From JACQFK01 sp041482015 (GTDB lineage Bacteria; Planctomycetota; MHYJ01; JACPRB01), in assembly GCA_041482015.1 (NCBI GenBank), contig JBGPCZ010000004.1:1-64000 (forward strand): DNA of 64,000 nt, given 5' to 3'. A model generated the notes under the pieces. The model saw only the letters and a program-made list of their open reading frames with translations. It was not told the origin of the DNA and ran no database searches. Shown here piece after piece: positions 43,818 to 51,656 of the stretch (position 1 is its first letter; every line of letters begins with the position of its first letter). Made by a program: the position numbers and the translations under genes.

Positions 43818-44891
43818 ATGATGCCGATCACGCGCCGCGAGTTCATCGCCGCCACGGGGAGCGCCGCGCTCCTCGCCCGCCCGCCCCAGGACACGCCGCC
43901 GCTCCGGCTCGGGATGCTCGGGATGTGGCACTCCCACGCCGACGGGATCGTCAAGCGGGTCGCCGAGAATCCAAAAGAGTTCGCGCTCGCCGGGTTCCAC
44001 GACCCCGACGCCGAGGTCGTGGCGCGCCGCCGCAAGACATGGGAGCCCCTGGTCCCCGGCTTCAAGGTCTTCGAGACGCCCGGGCAGCTTCTCGAACAGA
44101 AACTCGACGGCGTCGTCGTCGACGGCCGCGTCACCGAAAACCTGAAGCACGCGCGGATGGCGCTCGAGAGTGGGCGGCCGGTCATGCTCGAAAAGCCCGC
44201 CGGCGACAATCTCGAGGAGCACCGGAAGCTCGTGGACCTCGCGCGCTCGAAGAAGCTCCACCTCCAGATGGTCTACCTCTTCCGCTACATGTCGGCGGTG
44301 CAGGAGATGCTGGCGCGCGCGAAGAAGGGCGACTTCGGCCGTGTCTACGAGTTCCGGGCGCGGCTTTCAAAGGACTTCCCGTCCTACGCGCGCAACGTCG
44401 AGGAGTGCGGCCGCTACAAGGGCGGGATCTTTTTCGAGATGGCCGGCCACGCGATCGACATGATGGTGGCGATCCTGGGGAGGCCGAGATCGATCTCACC
44501 GTCGCTCGCCCACCACCACACGGGCGAGCCCGCCGGTTTCATCGACAACGGGGTCACCGTCTTCGGGTTCGAGCGCGGCTGGGGGATCGTCGAGGTGCCG
44601 GCCCTGGAGGTCGTGCCGTTCCAGCGCCGGTTCGAGGTCTACGGGACCGGCGGCGCCTGCATCATCCCGCACCTCGGGAGCGGCCACCTGGCGAACAAGA
44701 ACATCCAGCCGATCGACGTCTGCGCGGCGGGCGGCGAGTGGAAGAGAATCGAGCTCCCCGCCGCGACGCTCCAGATTGCCGACCTCAGGGAATTTGCCGC
44801 TGTCGTCGCGGGCCGGAAGGCGCCGGACTTCGACCTCGACCACGACCTCGCGGTACAGGAGGCGCTGCTCCGGGCCTGCGGGATGGCGTGA
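43818..44891 (+). CDS. Exported Gfo/Idh/MocA family oxidoreductase with Tat signal
   Basis: A 357-residue NAD(P)-dependent sugar oxidoreductase with a twin-arginine leader (ITRREFIAATGSAALLA at 4-20), so the cofactor-loaded protein is exported. LRLGMLGMWHSHADGIV is the Rossmann start, VMLEKPAG near 125 is the family lysine motif, and GGIFFEMAGHAIDMMVAILG near 200 belongs to the second domain. Periplasmic members of this type are common in planctomycetes, some acting on glycosides through bound NAD. It is divergent from the CehA-type gene. ATG 43821 is an alternative start. Confidence 0.85.
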   Translation: MMPITRREFIAATGSAALLARPPQDTPPLRLGMLGMWHSHADGIVKRVAENPKEFALAGFHDPDAEVVARRRKTWEPLVPGFKVFETPGQLLEQKLDGVVVDGRVTENLKHARMALESGRPVMLEKPAGDNLEEHRKLVDLARSKKLHLQMVYLFRYMSAVQEMLARAKKGDFGRVYEFRARLSKDFPSYARNVEECGRYKGGIFFEMAGHAIDMMVAILGRPRSISPSLAHHHTGEPAGFIDNGVTVFGFERGWGIVEVPALEVVPFQRRFEVYGTGGACIIPHLGSGHLANKNIQPIDVCAAGGEWKRIELPAATLQIADLREFAAVVAGRKAPDFDLDHDLAVQEALLRACGMA

Positions 44892-44922
44892 GATTTCGCG
44901 CGCATCGACGTGTAACATAGGG

Positions 44923-44945
44923 GCGCCGGCCGGATATACCGGCGC
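44923..44945. terminator. Hairpin downstream of the oxidoreductase gene
   Basis: GCGCCGG at 44923-44929 pairs with CCGGCGC at 44939-44945 around nine bases. There is no T-run, so it may be a factor-assisted terminator or a leader hairpin of the following ThuA gene. Confidence 0.35.
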
Positions 44946-44968
44946 GTCCCCCAACGAAAGGATGACCG

Positions 44969-45862
44969 ATGATCCGCACCGCCCTCGCGTTCGTCCTCGC
45001 CGCGGCCGTCGCCGTGGCGTCCCCCGTCCAGGAGAAGAAGAAGATCGTCTTCGTGGCCGGCGGGCCGAGCCACGGGTACGGCGAGCACGAGCATCTCGGC
45101 GGCTGCATGCTGCTGGCAAAGCTCCTGAACGAGAGCGGCCTGCCCGTCGAGTGCGTCGTCACGAAGGACAACGGATGGCCCAAGGACGCCAAGGTCTTCG
45201 ACGGCGCGTCCGCCATCGTGATGTACTCCGACGGCGGCGGCGGCCACATGGCGAACAAGCACCTGGCCGAGGTCGACCCGCTCGCCAAGAAGGGCTGCGG
45301 GATCGGCGCGATCCACTACGCGGTCGAGACGATCGCGGGCGAACCCGGGACCAAGTTCCTCGACTGGATGGGCGGCTACTTCGAGATCAACTGGTCGGTC
45401 AACCCCCACTGGACGGCGAAGTTCGAGAAGTTCCCCGACCACCCGGTCTGCAAGGGCGTGAAGCCCTTCGAAACGAACGACGAATGGTACTACCACATGC
45501 GGTTCCGCGAGGGGATGAAGGGCGTGACCCCGGTCCTGACGGCCGTCCCGCCCGACTCGACCCGGAACCGGAAGGACGATTCCCACGGCGGCAACCCCGC
45601 CGTCCGCGCCGAGATTGGGAAGAACACGGCCGAGCACGTCATGTGGGTGAGCGAGAACGAGGGCGGCGGCCGCGGCTTCGGCTTCACGGGCGGCCACGCC
45701 CACTGGAACTGGAAGAACGACGACCAGCGGAAGCTGATGCTCAACGCGATCGCCTGGATCGCGAAGATCGACGTGCCGGCCGACGGCGTCGCCTCGAAGA
45801 CCCCGACGCAGGAGGAGCTCGAGGCGAACCTGAAACCCAAGCCGGTGAAGAAGGACAAGTAA
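44969..45862 (+). CDS. Exported ThuA-like protein
   Basis: A 297-residue protein with a signal peptide (FVLAAAVAVASPVQ) and a single ThuA-like domain, a glutamine-amidotransferase-like fold. VFVAGGPSHGYGEHEH near 28, IGAIHYAVETIAG near 114 and GFTGGHAHWNWKND near 233 are its landmarks. ThuA proteins are linked to trehalose and other disaccharide use, but their reaction is poorly known. It stands alone, whereas the ThuA domain at 11682 is fused to a propeller and a heme domain. GAAAGGATG precedes the ATG. Confidence 0.85.
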   Translation: MIRTALAFVLAAAVAVASPVQEKKKIVFVAGGPSHGYGEHEHLGGCMLLAKLLNESGLPVECVVTKDNGWPKDAKVFDGASAIVMYSDGGGGHMANKHLAEVDPLAKKGCGIGAIHYAVETIAGEPGTKFLDWMGGYFEINWSVNPHWTAKFEKFPDHPVCKGVKPFETNDEWYYHMRFREGMKGVTPVLTAVPPDSTRNRKDDSHGGNPAVRAEIGKNTAEHVMWVSENEGGGRGFGFTGGHAHWNWKNDDQRKLMLNAIAWIAKIDVPADGVASKTPTQEELEANLKPKPVKKDK

Positions 45863-45891
45863 GGCGAATCACGGGAACGGCCGCAACCGGT

Positions 45892-47274
45892 TTACTTGTT
45901 CGTGCTGACACCGCCGGTGAAGTCGGCGAGCATCTTGAGCGACTTGGCCTCGCTCGAGAGGGTGACCGTGTGGATCGCCGGGCGGAGCCAGTGGGAGCGG
46001 CGCGCGATCACCCGCGCCACGAGCTCGTCGTCCACCAGCCGCCCCACCGTCGCCTGGCCGTCGGAGAGAACGATGATCGTGTCGGGCCCGTCCTCGCGCA
46101 GGCGGCCGGTCTCGGGCGAGCCCACGAACGAGATCGCCTTCTCGAGCGCCGCGTAGAGGTCCGTCCCCGCCTCGAAGTTCTGGTGGTCCACGAACGCGAG
46201 CGCCTCCTTGCGCGACGCCCGGTCGAGGACCCGCGTGGGGGTCACCGAGAAGCACGACTGCGTCGCGCCGAAGAAGACCATGTTGATCCGCGCCCCGTCG
46301 GGAAGCTCCTCGATCAGCTTCTTGAGCTCGCGACAGGCGACGTCGTACCGGCCCTGCTGCTTCATGCTCCCCGAGCGGTCGATCACGACGCAGACGCGGC
46401 TCGAGACGACCGGGACGCCGTAGAAGGTCGTGCGGCCCGGCCCCTTGACGTCCTTCCGCTCCTGCGGGCTGTAGCGGCCCGCCGCGAAGTCCTCGCCGTT
46501 CGCCTTCCACCAGTCCTTCCAGACCGCGGGGTCGGACGGCAGCTCCGTCTTCGTCAGCGACCCGAGGTGGCCCACCGCGGTGTTCCGGAGGCGGAGGTCC
46601 ATGTCGGACAATCCCTGCACGAGCGGGCCCACCGCCTCGCGCGACTCGCGGAGCGAGTGGACCGCCGCCAGCCGCACCTGCCATTGCGGGTGCGAAAGAT
46701 ACGCGACCCCCTTTTCGCTCGCGATGGCGCCGAGCCCCGCGGCGATCACCGCGGGCTCCTTCTCCCGGTCGAGCGAGACCAGCACGTCCGCCTTCGCGCC
46801 CATCGCCCCGAGCGCCTCGAGGAGCTCGCACCGCGAGAGCCAGCTCGCCGTCCGCAGCGCCTCGCCCGCGAACACCGGGACGGCCTCGGGCCGGAGCGAC
46901 GCCATCGTCCGGAGGATCGCGGAGTAGATCTTCTCGCCGTCGAGCGCCGTCTTGCATGCGTTCTGGATCCGCTCCTTCGCGGTGGTGAGCGCCTTCAGCT
47001 TGAGCTTCTCCTCCTCGAGGTTGAAGGCGAAGGAGGTGTCGATGTTGTCGTAGGCGAGGCGCGACTGGACCGTGGCGAGGAGGAGCTGCGCCTGCCGCTC
47101 GCGCAGGCGCGGCAGGTTGACGAGGAGCGCGCGAGCGGCCCGGGCCCCGTCGCCCGCCTGGAGCTGGGCGAGGGCGATCTCCGCTTCCTGGAGCTTCGTC
47201 TCGCGGACCGCCTGCTCGAGCCGGTCCCTCGGATCCTGCAGTGCCATCAGCGCCGAGAGGAGGAGCGCGCTCAC
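45892..47274 (-). CDS. VWA-domain protein with HEAT-like N-terminal region
   Basis: A 460-residue protein. Residues about 20-250 are helical with HEAT-like repeats (HPQWQVRLAAVHSLRESREA, MDLRLRNTAVGHLGSLTKTE), and about 285-460 form a von Willebrand A domain with a complete MIDAS site: DRSGSM near 298, GTDLY near 375 and LSDG near 408. VWA domains bind protein partners through a divalent metal. The start is GTG at 47274 with a short hydrophobic leader, so it is probably exported. It is divergent from the esterase gene, 45 bases away. Its partner is unknown. Confidence 0.75.
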   Translation of the reverse strand: MSALLLSALMALQDPRDRLEQAVRETKLQEAEIALAQLQAGDGARAARALLVNLPRLRERQAQLLLATVQSRLAYDNIDTSFAFNLEEEKLKLKALTTAKERIQNACKTALDGEKIYSAILRTMASLRPEAVPVFAGEALRTASWLSRCELLEALGAMGAKADVLVSLDREKEPAVIAAGLGAIASEKGVAYLSHPQWQVRLAAVHSLRESREAVGPLVQGLSDMDLRLRNTAVGHLGSLTKTELPSDPAVWKDWWKANGEDFAAGRYSPQERKDVKGPGRTTFYGVPVVSSRVCVVIDRSGSMKQQGRYDVACRELKKLIEELPDGARINMVFFGATQSCFSVTPTRVLDRASRKEALAFVDHQNFEAGTDLYAALEKAISFVGSPETGRLREDGPDTIIVLSDGQATVGRLVDDELVARVIARRSHWLRPAIHTVTLSSEAKSLKMLADFTGGVSTNK

Positions 47275-47319
47275 GATGATTTGACGCCCCCCGTGTAGGA
47301 AGGTATAGGAGATTCAACC

Positions 47320-48396
47320 ATGATCGTCGCGAGGTGGATCCTTATGGCGCTCGCCGCCCTGCCGCAGAACGAACCCGAGCGGCGCGCGTTTCCGGAGGTC
47401 AAGGCGCCGGCCTTCCCGCTCCCGACGTCGTTGGAGGAGTGGACGAAGCGGCGCGAGGCGACGCGGAAAACCCTCTGGACGCTGCTGGGCGACCTGCCCG
47501 CGCGTCCCGCCAAGCCGGAGATCACCACACTAGATAAACAGGACAAGGGCGACTACCGTCTCGAAAAGCTTGCGATCGACAACGGCGCGGGCGGCAAGAT
47601 CACGTCGACCGTCCTGATCCCCAAGGGCCCGGGCCCCTTCCCCGCGATCCTCTACCTCCACTGGCACGCGGGCCAGTACAACCTCGGCAAAGAGGAGCTC
47701 TGGCAGGACGTCCCGGGCGGCGGCGGCGCGAAGCGCGGCGAAGACCTCGTCAAGCGCGGCTACGTCGTCCTCGCGCCCGACGCCTACGCGTTCGGCGAGC
47801 GCTCCGGACTCGGCCCCGACGGACCGAAACAGAAGGGTGGCCAGGAGGAATTGACGCTGTCCAAGACGTTCCTCTGGATGGGCCGCTCCCTGTGGGGGAT
47901 GATCGTGCGCGACGACCAGATCGCGCTCGACGTGCTGGCCGCGCGGCCCGAGGTCGACGCGAAGCGGCTCGGCGCGACGGGGATCAGCATGGGATCGACG
48001 CGGACGTGGTGGCTGGCCGCGCTCGACGACCGCGTGACCGCGTCGGCGGGCATCTGCTGCCTGACGCGCTACCAGGACCTGATCGCCGAAGGAGGGCTCC
48101 ACGAGCACGGCATCTACTATTTCGTGCCCGGGATGCTCAAACACTTCGACACGGAGGCGGTGACGAGCCTCATCGCGCCACGGCCGTTCCTGACGCTTTC
48201 CGGGGCGGACGACAAGGGCTCGCCCGCAAAGGGGGTCGAGACGATCAACGCCTTCTGCGCCGGCGTCGCGAAGCTCCACGGGAAGCCGGAGAATTTCCGT
48301 GGCGTCCTCTACCCGGGCGTGGCGCACGTGTACACGCCCGAGATGTGGCGGGAGATGACGGGCTGGTTCGCGAAGCACCTCGGGGGCAAAGAATAA
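47320..48396 (+). CDS. Exported alpha/beta hydrolase, dienelactone hydrolase/acetyl xylan esterase-like
   Basis: A 358-residue hydrolase with a short signal peptide (RWILMALAALPQ). The nucleophile elbow GISMGS is near residue 221, an acid residue is probably in LSGADDKGSP near 290, and the histidine is in PGVAHVYTPEMW near 330. YLHWHAGQYNLGKE near 110 supplies the oxyanion region. It probably removes acyl groups from polysaccharides or opens a lactone in the periplasm. The nearby sulfatase, GH20-like and lactonase genes suggest polysaccharide use, by inference. Confidence 0.75.
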   Translation: MIVARWILMALAALPQNEPERRAFPEVKAPAFPLPTSLEEWTKRREATRKTLWTLLGDLPARPAKPEITTLDKQDKGDYRLEKLAIDNGAGGKITSTVLIPKGPGPFPAILYLHWHAGQYNLGKEELWQDVPGGGGAKRGEDLVKRGYVVLAPDAYAFGERSGLGPDGPKQKGGQEELTLSKTFLWMGRSLWGMIVRDDQIALDVLAARPEVDAKRLGATGISMGSTRTWWLAALDDRVTASAGICCLTRYQDLIAEGGLHEHGIYYFVPGMLKHFDTEAVTSLIAPRPFLTLSGADDKGSPAKGVETINAFCAGVAKLHGKPENFRGVLYPGVAHVYTPEMWREMTGWFAKHLGGKE

Positions 48397-48459
48397 AGTC
48401 CTTGTTTCCGGCGTTGGGATCGGTAGAGTGATTGCAACGAACCCACGCTTGGAGGAATC

Positions 48460-48786
48460 GTGAGCAACGTGGCGCAGGTGTCGGAGCAGGCGTTCGACGC
48501 GGAAGTCCTGAAGTCGAAGACCCCGGTGCTGGTGGACTTTTTCACCACGTGGTGCGGGCCGTGCAAGGCGCTCGCCCCGGTGGTGGACGAGATCGCCAAG
48601 GACCTGACCGGCAAGCTGAAGGTCGTGAAGGTCGATCTCGACGAGGCGAACGACCTCGCCGCCACGCTCGGAATCACGTCGGTGCCCACGCTCGTCCTTT
48701 TCCAGGACGGCAAGGAGGCGACCCGGCGGACGGGCTCCGGCCCGAAGCGGGACATCCTCGCTTTCGTCCAGACGGTCGTAAAGTAG
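48460..48786 (+). CDS. trxA: Thioredoxin
   Basis: A 108-residue cytosolic thioredoxin with the classical active site WCGPC at residues 31-35, the cis-proline in TSVPTLVLF near 75 and no signal peptide. It reduces disulfides and could regenerate MsrA and peroxidase proteins. The start is GTG at 48460 with GGAGGA five bases upstream. It is not next to a thioredoxin reductase. The length and motifs fit the normal family, so the call is firm. Confidence 0.92.
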   Translation: MSNVAQVSEQAFDAEVLKSKTPVLVDFFTTWCGPCKALAPVVDEIAKDLTGKLKVVKVDLDEANDLAATLGITSVPTLVLFQDGKEATRRTGSGPKRDILAFVQTVVK

Positions 48787-48878
48787 GAATGGAAGTGGGA
48801 ATAAACGCCGGGCACCGGCCCGTTTGAGTCATTGGCTGTTGCGGATGGAATGGATGGAATGAACGAGTGGAGGCGATG

Positions 48879-49523
48879 ATGAGGAAATTCGCGGTGGCGG
48901 CGGTGGTCCTGGCGTTCGCCAGTCTCGCGCTGGCGAGGACCGAGGAGGAGACCGTCGCGGTCAAGGTCACGGTCAAGGGCATGAGCTGCCCCACGGGCTG
49001 CGGCGCCAAGGTGGCGAAGAGCCTGCAGGGGATCGAGGGCGCGAAAGAGGTGAAGCTGGCCGACTTCGAGAAAGGCCTCTTCACCGTCTCGTTCGACGCG
49101 AAGACGTCGGTCAAGCCTTCGGTGATCGAGAAGGCGATCGGCACGGGCTTCGAAGTGACGAAGGTCGAGGCGACGCTCACGGGGACCGTGGCGCGCGTCG
49201 AGAAGGCGCTCGTCCTGACGACCGCGTCGGGCGCGAAGTACACGCTCGCGAACGCCGGCGACGACAAGTGCTGCGACGAGAAGGCCGACGCCGCGAAGGC
49301 CGCGAAGCCGGTCGAGGAGCCCAAGAAGGCGGAGACGGCCAAGAAGGAAGACGACTGCGAGTGCTGCAACGCGAAGAACGTGGTCGCAAAGATCGAGGGG
49401 CTGCTGAAGGAAGGCAAGACCTCGATCAAGGCGGCCGGCGTGCTGAGCGAGTGCTGCCAGGGGTCGCTGACCCTGGGCCTCACCTCGGCCGTGGCGGTCG
49501 AGGCGAAGAAGGCGACGAACTAA
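48879..49523 (+). CDS. Exported heavy-metal-associated domain protein
   Basis: A 214-residue protein with signal peptide (AVAAVVLAFASLALA) and an HMA-like ferredoxin fold whose metal loop is GMSCPTGC near 34-41, with three residues between the cysteines rather than the usual two. The C-terminal part adds KCCDEK near 130, an alanine/lysine-rich linker, DCECCNAK near 160 and ECCQGS near 193. The density of cysteine pairs suggests a periplasmic copper or mercury binding protein. ATG 48879 is preferred over ATG 48876 and GTG 48867 for its spacing from GGAGG. A terminator follows. Confidence 0.75.
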   Translation: MRKFAVAAVVLAFASLALARTEEETVAVKVTVKGMSCPTGCGAKVAKSLQGIEGAKEVKLADFEKGLFTVSFDAKTSVKPSVIEKAIGTGFEVTKVEATLTGTVARVEKALVLTTASGAKYTLANAGDDKCCDEKADAAKAAKPVEEPKKAETAKKEDDCECCNAKNVVAKIEGLLKEGKTSIKAAGVLSECCQGSLTLGLTSAVAVEAKKATN

Positions 49524-49540
49524 CTCGAGAAGGATCTCAC

Positions 49541-49579
49541 AACGGCCCCGGAGGGTGACCTCCGGGGCCGTTTTCTTTT
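49541..49579 (+). terminator. Rho-independent terminator
   Basis: AACGGCCCCGGAGG at 49541-49554, a GTGA loop and CCTCCGGGGCCGTT form a 14-bp stem followed by TTCTTTTT. It lies 18 bases after the stop codon of the HMA-domain gene. Confidence 0.9.
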
Positions 49580-49676
49580 TGGAGATCTGTAGAAGCACGT
49601 AACGAGCATCTCCGGACTACCATGCGAAAGCCGCGCGCAAGGCCACAGGAGATGTGGGGACAAGACACGAGACGGG
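49580..49676. other. Intergenic stretch between convergent genes
   Basis: Short spacer after the terminator and before the stop of the minus-strand hypothetical gene. I see no gene, repeat or RNA here. Confidence 0.4.
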
Positions 49677-50252
49677 TCAGACGTCTCCCGGGGTCGCGGG
49701 GAGAGAGGAATCGAAAAGGCGGCGCGCCCGGGCATGCCAGGCCGCGATCGCCTGGAGGCCGGTGGGAACCGGCGACCCCCACTCGACACGGACGGGCTTG
49801 GAACGGATCGGAAAGCCTTCGATGCCGAATTCGGTCAGCATCGCGCAGCGGTAGGGAGAGTTGAGATGTCGCAGCGCCAGGCCAAGCCCCGATGCCGCCC
49901 GCAAGAGGTCGGTCACGTCCTCGTTCGCAGCGTCCGCCTCCGCGTGAACGAGGGTCGGCTCCAACGAAGGGCGTCGTCGGAGCGTCTCGGCGAGCCGGAT
50001 CCGCTCCGTGACGGAATCCCATCGGATCTTCCGGACCCGCGCGGCACCGTTCCGAAAGTCGACCCCGGGTGGAACGAACAAGGTCCATGTCGACCAGGGG
50101 CCGACGGGGGGATAGTACCAGAGACGGAAGCTGGGAACGAGGCCGGACGGGACGGGCTCGCAGGAGCGTTCCAGCGCCGTGACCGCCCGGCGTTCGACGA
50201 GCGCGAACCGCGATTCCACGTCATCCGGCTCCCGGAAGGGCAGGATTCCCAT
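49677..50252 (-). CDS. Hypothetical protein
   Basis: A 191-residue protein I do not recognise. It has no signal peptide, membrane segment or catalytic motif. It begins MGILPFREPDDVESRF and contains aromatic stretches (SFRLWYYPPVGPWSTWTLFV) followed by a charged helical C-terminus. Codon use looks like its neighbours, which supports a real gene. I chose ATG 50252; the frame stays open to 50405, but that extension would overlap the divergent gene. A CAGGCAA/TTGCCTG hairpin lies just upstream at 50267-50289. Confidence 0.5.
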   Translation of the reverse strand: MGILPFREPDDVESRFALVERRAVTALERSCEPVPSGLVPSFRLWYYPPVGPWSTWTLFVPPGVDFRNGAARVRKIRWDSVTERIRLAETLRRRPSLEPTLVHAEADAANEDVTDLLRAASGLGLALRHLNSPYRCAMLTEFGIEGFPIRSKPVRVEWGSPVPTGLQAIAAWHARARRLFDSSLPATPGDV

Positions 50253-50370
50253 CCGGATGATTTTATCAGGCAACGTCGCCCCTTGCCTGCCTCCGGGAGC
50301 GAGTGGATGGAGCGGATGGAATGGAAGACTACGTGACTCACGGTATACTGGGTGGGCCGAGCGGCCTGGA

Positions 50371-50760
50371 ATGTCGACACCATCCGGCGATCGTCTGGAG
50401 ATCATCGAAAGGGAGGGCTACCTCGAGGCCCGCCATCTGGGGACTTACGAGGCCAGCTCCTACAAAGTCCTGATGGAGCGATCGGTGCAGGCGTGCAAGG
50501 AACGCACCATTCCACTACTCCTGGTCGATCTCACGGACCTCGCCGGGTTCTTCCCCTCCACCGTGGATCGCTATGAAATGGGAGCGCTGGGCGCACGCCT
50601 GGCCGCCGACCTCGCCAAGGTCGCCATCGTCGGGACCCGGGAGCAGATCGAGCGCAAATTCTCAACGCTGGTCGCGCGGAACCGGGGATTGAACATCGAC
50701 GCCTTCACCGACCGGGAGGAGGCGGTGCGGTGGCTGCTGGACCCGAAACAGCGCGCGTAG
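50371..50760 (+). CDS. STAS/SpoIIAA-like domain protein
   Basis: A 129-residue cytosolic protein. The pattern of LEIIEREGYLEARHLGTYEA, a helix, IPLLLVDLTDLAGFFPST, a helix, then AKVAIVGTREQIERKFSTLV matches the SpoIIAA-like STAS fold, often found as a small single-domain protein of unknown role. The usual phosphorylated serine cannot be assigned with confidence. It is convergent with the thioredoxin-like gene, whose stop is three bases away. TATACT near 50345 could be its -10 box. Confidence 0.6.
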   Translation: MSTPSGDRLEIIEREGYLEARHLGTYEASSYKVLMERSVQACKERTIPLLLVDLTDLAGFFPSTVDRYEMGALGARLAADLAKVAIVGTREQIERKFSTLVARNRGLNIDAFTDREEAVRWLLDPKQRA

Positions 50761-50763
50761 CCC

Positions 50764-51321
50764 TCACGCTCTCCACTTGATGTTGCAGCCGGCGCTCGGC
50801 TTCTGGTAGGCGGGGACGGGCTTGTCGGCCAGCACGAGGTCGATCGCGGCGCGGAGGTCCTGGCCGGTCACCGGGATGCCGTTGCCGGGGCGGCTGGAGT
50901 CGAACTGGCCGCGGTAGACGAGCGTGCGCGCCGCATCATAGAGAAAGAAGTCGGGCGTGCAGGCCGCCTGGTAGGCGCGCGCGACCGCCTGCGTCTCGTC
51001 GTGGAGATACGGGAACCGGTAGTCCTTCCCTTTCGCCTCGACCGCCATCTTCTCGGGCGAGTCGTCGGGGTAGCCGACGGCGTCGTTGGCGTTGATCGCG
51101 ACGATCGCGAGGTCCCTCTTCTCGTAGTCCTTCCCGAGCTGCACCAGGCCGTCCTGCACGTGCTTGACGTACGGGCAGTGGTTGCAGATGAACATCACGA
51201 GGAGCCCCTTCTTCGCCTTGACGTCGGAGAGCGCGACGCGCCGGCCGCTCACCGAATCGGTCAGCGAGAAGTCGGGCGCGGGGGTGCCAAGGGGGTTCAT
51301 CGCGGACGGGGTGAGTCCCAT
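50764..51321 (-). CDS. Thioredoxin-family (AhpC/TSA-like) protein with CNHCP site
   Basis: A 185-residue thioredoxin-fold protein. The redox motif FICNHCPYVKH holds cysteines 46 and 49, and the order GTPAPDFSL (about 12), INANDAVGYPDDSPEKM (about 75-92) and CTPDFFLYD (about 120) matches a common bacterial thioredoxin-like family that often accompanies redox enzymes. No signal peptide is evident. It is third in a minus-strand group with msrA and the selenocysteine membrane protein, starting 31 bases after the latter. It may be their electron donor, by inference. ATG 51300 is an alternative start. Confidence 0.8.
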   Translation of the reverse strand: MGLTPSAMNPLGTPAPDFSLTDSVSGRRVALSDVKAKKGLLVMFICNHCPYVKHVQDGLVQLGKDYEKRDLAIVAINANDAVGYPDDSPEKMAVEAKGKDYRFPYLHDETQAVARAYQAACTPDFFLYDAARTLVYRGQFDSSRPGNGIPVTGQDLRAAIDLVLADKPVPAYQKPSAGCNIKWRA

Positions 51322-51352
51322 GGTTCTTCCCTCGAAATCATGGATGGACTGA

Positions 51353-51613
51353 TTACCGCGTGGATCCCGTCGGAGTCGGTGATTCCGAGGGCGTCACAGC
51401 GGCCGCCGCAGCCTTGCGCTGGGCCTCGAGCCTGGATTCGCGGCGCATGGTGCGGACGATGTAGAAGGTGATCGAGCCCATCAGGGTGTAGATGAAGGCG
51501 AGAAGGATGTAGATGGAGTATCTCATCCCGGCCGCTTCGGACTCACCGAGCCCGTATTTGCAGCTGTCTCAGGCCATCAACGCGACAGTGATGCTGGCGG
51601 CGAAAAAGTTCAT
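51353..51613 (-). CDS. Candidate selenocysteine-containing small membrane protein (UGA at 51569-51571)
   Basis: Read through one in-frame UGA, this is an 86-residue protein: a hydrophobic start MNFFAASITVALMA, Sec15 in the motif U-D-S-C, the stretch KYGLGESEAAG, and a transmembrane helix at about 31-53 (YSIYILLAFIYTLMGSITFY) followed by TMRRESR. Without read-through only 57 residues from ATG 51526 remain, lacking the redox motif. A hairpin with a GGU loop follows the UGA. Small PVC membrane proteins with a CxxCK motif before a transmembrane helix exist as far as I recall, so Sec would replace the first cysteine. It lies between msrA and a thioredoxin-like gene. I do not recognise a named family. 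Confidence 0.6.
51539..51553 (-). promoter_or_regulatory. Candidate bacterial SECIS hairpin of the small membrane protein
   Basis: On the minus strand GGGCTC (51553-51548), loop GGT (51547-51545) and GAGTCC (51544-51539) form a 6-bp stem including one G-U pair. The loop starts 22 bases after the UGA, as in selD (22) and close to fdnG (20). A guanine at the start of a short loop fits known bacterial SECIS elements. Confidence 0.6.
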
Positions 51614-51656
51614 CCGTTCTTCTTATATCTGGACCCGAACCGGGGGGCAACCGAAA

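Noticed and set aside
48841..48862. GGATGGAATGGATGGAATG tandem motif, with a similar run near 50305-50325
   Set aside because: Only a few units and no conserved flanks; too short to call a repeat family.
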